Assembly: GCA_041581135.1 (NCBI GenBank)
Contig: JBFGCM010000089.1
Span: 1 to 15,231 of the forward strand
Origin: JBFGCM01 sp041581135
Lineage (GTDB): Bacteria > Actinomycetota > Acidimicrobiia > Spongiisociales > UBA5794
DNA length: 15,231 nucleotides
Direction of reading: 5' to 3'
Position 1 is the stretch's first letter. Each line of letters starts with the position of its first letter. Shown here in pieces: positions 12,375 through 15,231 of the stretch. Below the pieces are notes generated by a model that was given only the letters and a program-made list of their open reading frames with translations, made no database searches and was not told where the DNA came from. A program made the translations under genes and the position numbers.

Positions 12375-14336
12375 TCAGTCCTCGGTGCGCACCACCGCCT
12401 GATGGGCGATTGCTTCCACGACGTCGGCGTTGGCCAGCGTGGTCACGTCGCCCAGTTGACGCTCCTCCGAGATGTCGCGCAACAGCCGGCGCATGATCTT
12501 GCCGGACCTCGTCTTGGGGAGGTCGGGCGTGAACACGATGCTCTTGGGCTTGGCGATGGCACCGATCTTGGTGGCCACGTGATCACGAAGCGCCGCGATC
12601 AGCGCTTCGTCTCCGGTCCGGTCACCCACCAGCGTGACGAACGCCGCGATGGCCTGCCCGGTGAGCTCGTCGCTGCGGCCGACCACGGCCGCCTCGGCGA
12701 CCGCCTCGTGAGCCACCAGCGCCGATTCGACCTCCATCGTCGAGATCCGGTGACCGGACACGTTCATCACGTCATCGACGCGACCCAGGACCCAGAGGTA
12801 ACCGGCTTCGTCCTTCTTGGCACCGTCGCCCGGAAAGTACATGCCTTCGAAGCGTGACCAGTACGTCTCCACGTAGCGGTCGTCGTCGCCGTAGATGGAC
12901 CGCAGCATCGCGGGCCACGGTTGCTTGATGACGAGCAGTCCACCCGAGCCTCTCGGCACCGAGACGCCGTTCCCGTCGACGACGTCGGCTTCGATCCCGG
13001 GGAAGGCCGTCGTTGCCGATCCGGGCTTCGTGGTGGTGACCCCGGGCAACGGCGTGATCAAGATGCAGCCCGTCTCGGTCTGCCACCACGTATCCACGAT
13101 GGGGCAGGACTCGCCGCCTATGTAGCGGTGGTACCACATCCAGGCTTCAGGATTGATCGGTTCGCCCACGGTGCCCAACAGGCGCAGCGACGACAGATCG
13201 TGGGCCTCCGGGTAGTGCGATCCCCACTTCATGAAGGCCCGGATGGCGGTGGGAGCGGTGTAGAGGATCGTGACGCCGTACTCCTCGATGATCGACCAGA
13301 GTCGGTCTCGCTCCGGATAGTCGGGGGTGCCTTCGTACATCACGCTCGTGGCGCGGTTGGCCAGCGGCCCGTAGACGATGTAGGAGTGCCCGGTCACCCA
13401 ACCGATGTCGGCGGCGCACCAGTACACGTCGGTGTCCGGCTTGTGGTCGAAGACGAGGCTGTGGGTGGTGGTGATCCCTGTCAGGTAGCCACCCGAACTG
13501 TGCATGATGCCTTTGGGCTTGGCCGTCGTTCCTGACGTGTAGAGGATGTAGAGAAGGTCCTCGGCCCCCATGACCTCTGGCTCGCAGGTGTCCGGCTGAT
13601 CGGCGACGAGGTCGTGCCACCAGACGTCGCGCCCTTCCTGCATGGACACCTCTTGGCCGATGCGACGCACGACTATGCAATGCTCGATGACCGTGGTGCT
13701 GGCCATGGCCGTGTCACAGTTGTCCTTGAGGGGCACCACCTTGCCTCGGCGCCACGCGCCATCACACGTGATGAGCACCTTGGCCTGGGCGTCATCCACC
13801 CGGTCGACGATGGCATCCGAGGAGAAGCCGCCGAAGATGACCGAGTGCGCCGCGCCGATGCGGGCGCAGGCCAGCATGGCGATCGCCAGCTCCGGCACCA
13901 TCCCCATGTAGATCGCGACCCGGTCGCCGCGTTGCACACCCAGGGATTTCAGCCCGTTGGCGAAGCGGCACACCTCGGCGTACAGATCGCGATAGGTGAT
14001 CGTGCGGGTGTCGCCGGGCTCACCGACCCAGTGGTAGGCGACCTTGTCGCCGTGCGTCTCGAGATGACGATCCAAGCAGTTGTAGCTGATGTTGAGCTCA
14101 CCATCGGTGAACCATTTGAAGAACGGCGGGTTCGAATCGTCCAGCGCAACCGAGGGCTCCTTGAACCATGTGATGCGCTCGAGGGCCTGGCGCATCCAGA
14201 AGCCGACCGGGTCGGCGGCCGCTTCCTCGTGGATACCGGGCTGGGCGTTCGCCTGGGCCGTGAACTCCGCACTCGGCGGGAACTCGCGTTCCTCCTGGAG
14301 CAAACTCTCGATCGATTGGGGTCCGTTGTCGCTCAC
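12375..14336 (-). CDS. acs: Acetyl-CoA synthetase (AMP-forming)
   Basis: This 653-residue enzyme makes acetyl-CoA from acetate, ATP and CoA through acetyl-AMP. It is full length for the family. ANL-superfamily motifs seen are YTSGTTAKPKGIMHSSGGYL (ATP-binding P-loop-like segment), GEPINPEAW, the acetate-pocket VDTWWQTETG (the Trp favours acetate over longer acids), YFPGDGAKKDEAGYLWVLGR with the hinge Asp, DDVMNVSGHRISTMEVESAL, and TRSGKIMRRLLR with catalytic Lys613, the residue reversibly acetylated in other Acs proteins. The N-terminal FWMRQALERITWFKE and FFKWFTDGELNISYNCLDRH are typical. The start is GTG at 14336, with GAGGAG nine bases upstream on the minus strand. It is monocistronic and divergent from the membrane protein gene at 14507. 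Confidence 0.96.
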   Translation of the reverse strand: MSDNGPQSIESLLQEEREFPPSAEFTAQANAQPGIHEEAAADPVGFWMRQALERITWFKEPSVALDDSNPPFFKWFTDGELNISYNCLDRHLETHGDKVAYHWVGEPGDTRTITYRDLYAEVCRFANGLKSLGVQRGDRVAIYMGMVPELAIAMLACARIGAAHSVIFGGFSSDAIVDRVDDAQAKVLITCDGAWRRGKVVPLKDNCDTAMASTTVIEHCIVVRRIGQEVSMQEGRDVWWHDLVADQPDTCEPEVMGAEDLLYILYTSGTTAKPKGIMHSSGGYLTGITTTHSLVFDHKPDTDVYWCAADIGWVTGHSYIVYGPLANRATSVMYEGTPDYPERDRLWSIIEEYGVTILYTAPTAIRAFMKWGSHYPEAHDLSSLRLLGTVGEPINPEAWMWYHRYIGGESCPIVDTWWQTETGCILITPLPGVTTTKPGSATTAFPGIEADVVDGNGVSVPRGSGGLLVIKQPWPAMLRSIYGDDDRYVETYWSRFEGMYFPGDGAKKDEAGYLWVLGRVDDVMNVSGHRISTMEVESALVAHEAVAEAAVVGRSDELTGQAIAAFVTLVGDRTGDEALIAALRDHVATKIGAIAKPKSIVFTPDLPKTRSGKIMRRLLRDISEERQLGDVTTLANADVVEAIAHQAVVRTED

Positions 14337-14369
14337 CGTGCCCGTCTCCTCTCATGCCGGCACGACTCG

Positions 14370-14375
14370 ACACTA
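14370..14375 (-). promoter_or_regulatory. Promoter -10 (TAGTGT) for acs
   Basis: On the minus strand TAGTGT fits TANNNT and would start transcription near 14363. This leaves about 27 bases of leader that contain the GAGGAG ribosome site before the GTG at 14336. No clear -35 is present, and a GC-rich palindrome sits immediately upstream. Confidence 0.4.
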
Positions 14376-14397
14376 CCCGGGGCCGGAAGACCGCCGC

Positions 14398-14415
14398 CAG
14401 GGCCCTCGGGCCCTG
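14398..14415. repeat. GC-rich palindrome CAGGGCCC-TC-GGGCCCTG between acs and the divergent gene
   Basis: An eight-base arm is followed by its perfect reverse complement with two central bases. It lies 22 bases upstream of the proposed acs -10 and about 50 bases upstream of the -10 of the divergent gene at 14466. It could be a regulator's binding site or a stable hairpin. There is no T-tract, so a terminator is unlikely in a divergent intergenic region. Confidence 0.55.
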
Positions 14416-14465
14416 TCCGCCGACCGGAGCTCGCCGTGGTTCAAGCCGCCGCGACCGGATGCCGA

Positions 14466-14471
14466 TAGGGT
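14466..14471 (+). promoter_or_regulatory. Promoter -10 (TAGGGT) for the membrane protein gene
   Basis: TAGGGT fits TANNNT. Transcription would begin near 14478, with AAGGA at 14494-14498 as ribosome site eight bases before the ATG at 14507. TAGATA at 14475-14480 is an alternative -10 that would give a shorter leader. Confidence 0.4.
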
Positions 14472-14506
14472 GTCTAGATACACCGCACGAACCAAGGATC
14501 GACCGG

Positions 14507-15231
14507 ATGGGTGACGAGGGATTCTCGAGCGACGACCTGCTCAAGCAGGCGAAAGACAAACTCGGAATAGACGAAGACGGCACGACACCGGCGGTTCCGA
14601 CGTATGACTCCGAAGAGCCCGAACCTGCCGAGATGGCCGCTCCCGACGCCGCATCCGAGATCTCGGAGGCGCTCGTCGAGGCCGCCGATTGGCTCGACCT
14701 CTCCGAGCCCGAGGTCGTGAAGAGCGCCTCGGAGATCGCCGCCGAGATGCGCGAGAAGCAGGCTTCGAAGCCTGCACCGAAGGCCGTCAGCCGGCCGTCG
14801 GATTTCATCAATTCGACCTCGCCCCCGACCCAGGCGCCGCGCTCTGGCTCGCTGCCACCCCTCACCGGCCCACCGCCGGTCCCGGCCCCTCCCACAGAGC
14901 CCGCGGCGAGCCCGCAGGCGCCCGGTCCGGGCCAGTTCCCGACACCGCAGATGCCACCGCTGCCGTCGGAGCCCGAGCCCGAGCGTGGGCGCAGATTCGG
15001 TATAGGCACCTTGGTGCGAATCGGCATCGTCGGCATCATCGGCTTCACCTTGGTAGCCGGATTTCTCGACTCCAGCACGCCCGTCCAAGACGTCGGGGTC
15101 GGTGACTGCATCGAGACCATCGATGTCGAAGCCACACAGATCTCGTCCCTCGAGACCGTCGCCTGTACCGAGCCCCATCAGTTCGAGGTGTATGCGGTGC
15201 CCAGGTACGACTTGGCGGCGTACGCCGATGA
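14507..15231 (+). CDS. Partial membrane-anchored protein with septum-formation-like extracytoplasmic domain
   Basis: The frame is open from the ATG at 14507 to the window edge (241 codons), so the C terminus is missing. Residues 1-90 are acidic and probably cytoplasmic (SSDDLLKQAKDKLGIDEDG at the start, and a helical ALVEAADWLDLSEPEVVKSA stretch). Residues 95-160 are a Pro/Ser-rich linker. Residues about 166-187 form a single transmembrane helix preceded by basic residues (RGRRFG). After it comes VGVGDCIETI with Cys201, then VACTEPHQFEVYAVP with Cys220. This GDC...C.EPH..EV pattern resembles the actinobacterial 'septum formation' family domain, whose two Cys probably form a disulfide. AAGGA precedes the start by eight bases. 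Topology is type II (N-in). The exact role is unknown; the family name does not prove a division function. Confidence 0.78.
   Translation, partial: MGDEGFSSDDLLKQAKDKLGIDEDGTTPAVPTYDSEEPEPAEMAAPDAASEISEALVEAADWLDLSEPEVVKSASEIAAEMREKQASKPAPKAVSRPSDFINSTSPPTQAPRSGSLPPLTGPPPVPAPPTEPAASPQAPGPGQFPTPQMPPLPSEPEPERGRRFGIGTLVRIGIVGIIGFTLVAGFLDSSTPVQDVGVGDCIETIDVEATQISSLETVACTEPHQFEVYAVPRYDLAAYAD

Noticed and set aside
13614..14468. A plus-strand frame opposite the 5' half of acs
   Set aside because: It is antisense to a full-length, highly conserved acetyl-CoA synthetase, and its product shows no domain.
1..15231. CRISPR arrays, insertion sequences, prophage or tRNA-linked integration sites
   Set aside because: No regularly spaced repeats, transposase or integrase motifs, tRNA-like folds or long direct repeats were seen when reading both strands.

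Overview
The window is a GC-rich (roughly two thirds G+C), densely packed stretch of bacterial chromosome, most likely from an Actinomycetota lineage, possibly Acidimicrobiia-like. Evidence for this is the codon use, the three-subunit proton-translocating transhydrogenase, GTG starts, several apparently leaderless promoters of the TANNNT type placed 6-10 nt before the start codon, and a truncated gene at the right edge with an actinobacterial 'septum formation'-like extracytoplasmic domain. No phage, transposon, CRISPR array, tRNA or rRNA was seen. The species assignment is inference.

Layout, left to right. (1) 1-127: an inverted repeat and a leaderless promoter. (2) 128-3451 (+): pntAA-pntAB-pntB, NAD(P)+ transhydrogenase, followed by a nitroreductase-family flavoprotein. 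All four genes overlap by 1-4 nt, so this is one operon joining NADPH supply to a flavin reductase. (3) 3453-4505 (-): a trans-sulfuration PLP enzyme (cystathionine gamma-synthase-like), which converges on the nitroreductase with a single base between the stop codons. (4) 4561-6620 (+): a NatA/NatB-type ABC exporter, ATPase then permease, divergent from the PLP enzyme across a 55-bp promoter region. (5) 6712-7863 (+): an archaeal-type S-adenosylmethionine synthetase. A hairpin that covers the next ribosome binding site links it to a serine hydrolase of the beta-lactamase/class C family (7891-9054). (6) 9051-10552 (-): an AlkA-like DNA glycosylase followed by an ASCH-domain protein with an apparent C-terminal winged helix. 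(7) 10683-11346 (-): a truncated, frameshifted LVIVD-repeat remnant. (8) 11474-12370 (+): an orphan glycine-betaine/choline-type substrate-binding lipoprotein. (9) 12375-14336 (-): acetyl-CoA synthetase. (10) 14507 to the window end (+): a membrane-anchored protein with a Pro-rich linker and a Cys-containing extracytoplasmic domain, cut by the window edge.

Functionally this is mostly housekeeping metabolism: redox balance, sulfur amino acid and SAM metabolism, acetate activation, alkylation repair and export. I do not see a clear new defence or mobile system. The points most worth a second look are the archaeal-type SAM synthetase, the AlkA/ASCH-winged-helix pair, the hairpin over the serine hydrolase ribosome binding site, the recurrent leaderless promoter geometry, the broken LVIVD gene, and extremely tight convergent gene ends, one of which uses a palindromic CTAG as the stop codon on both strands.
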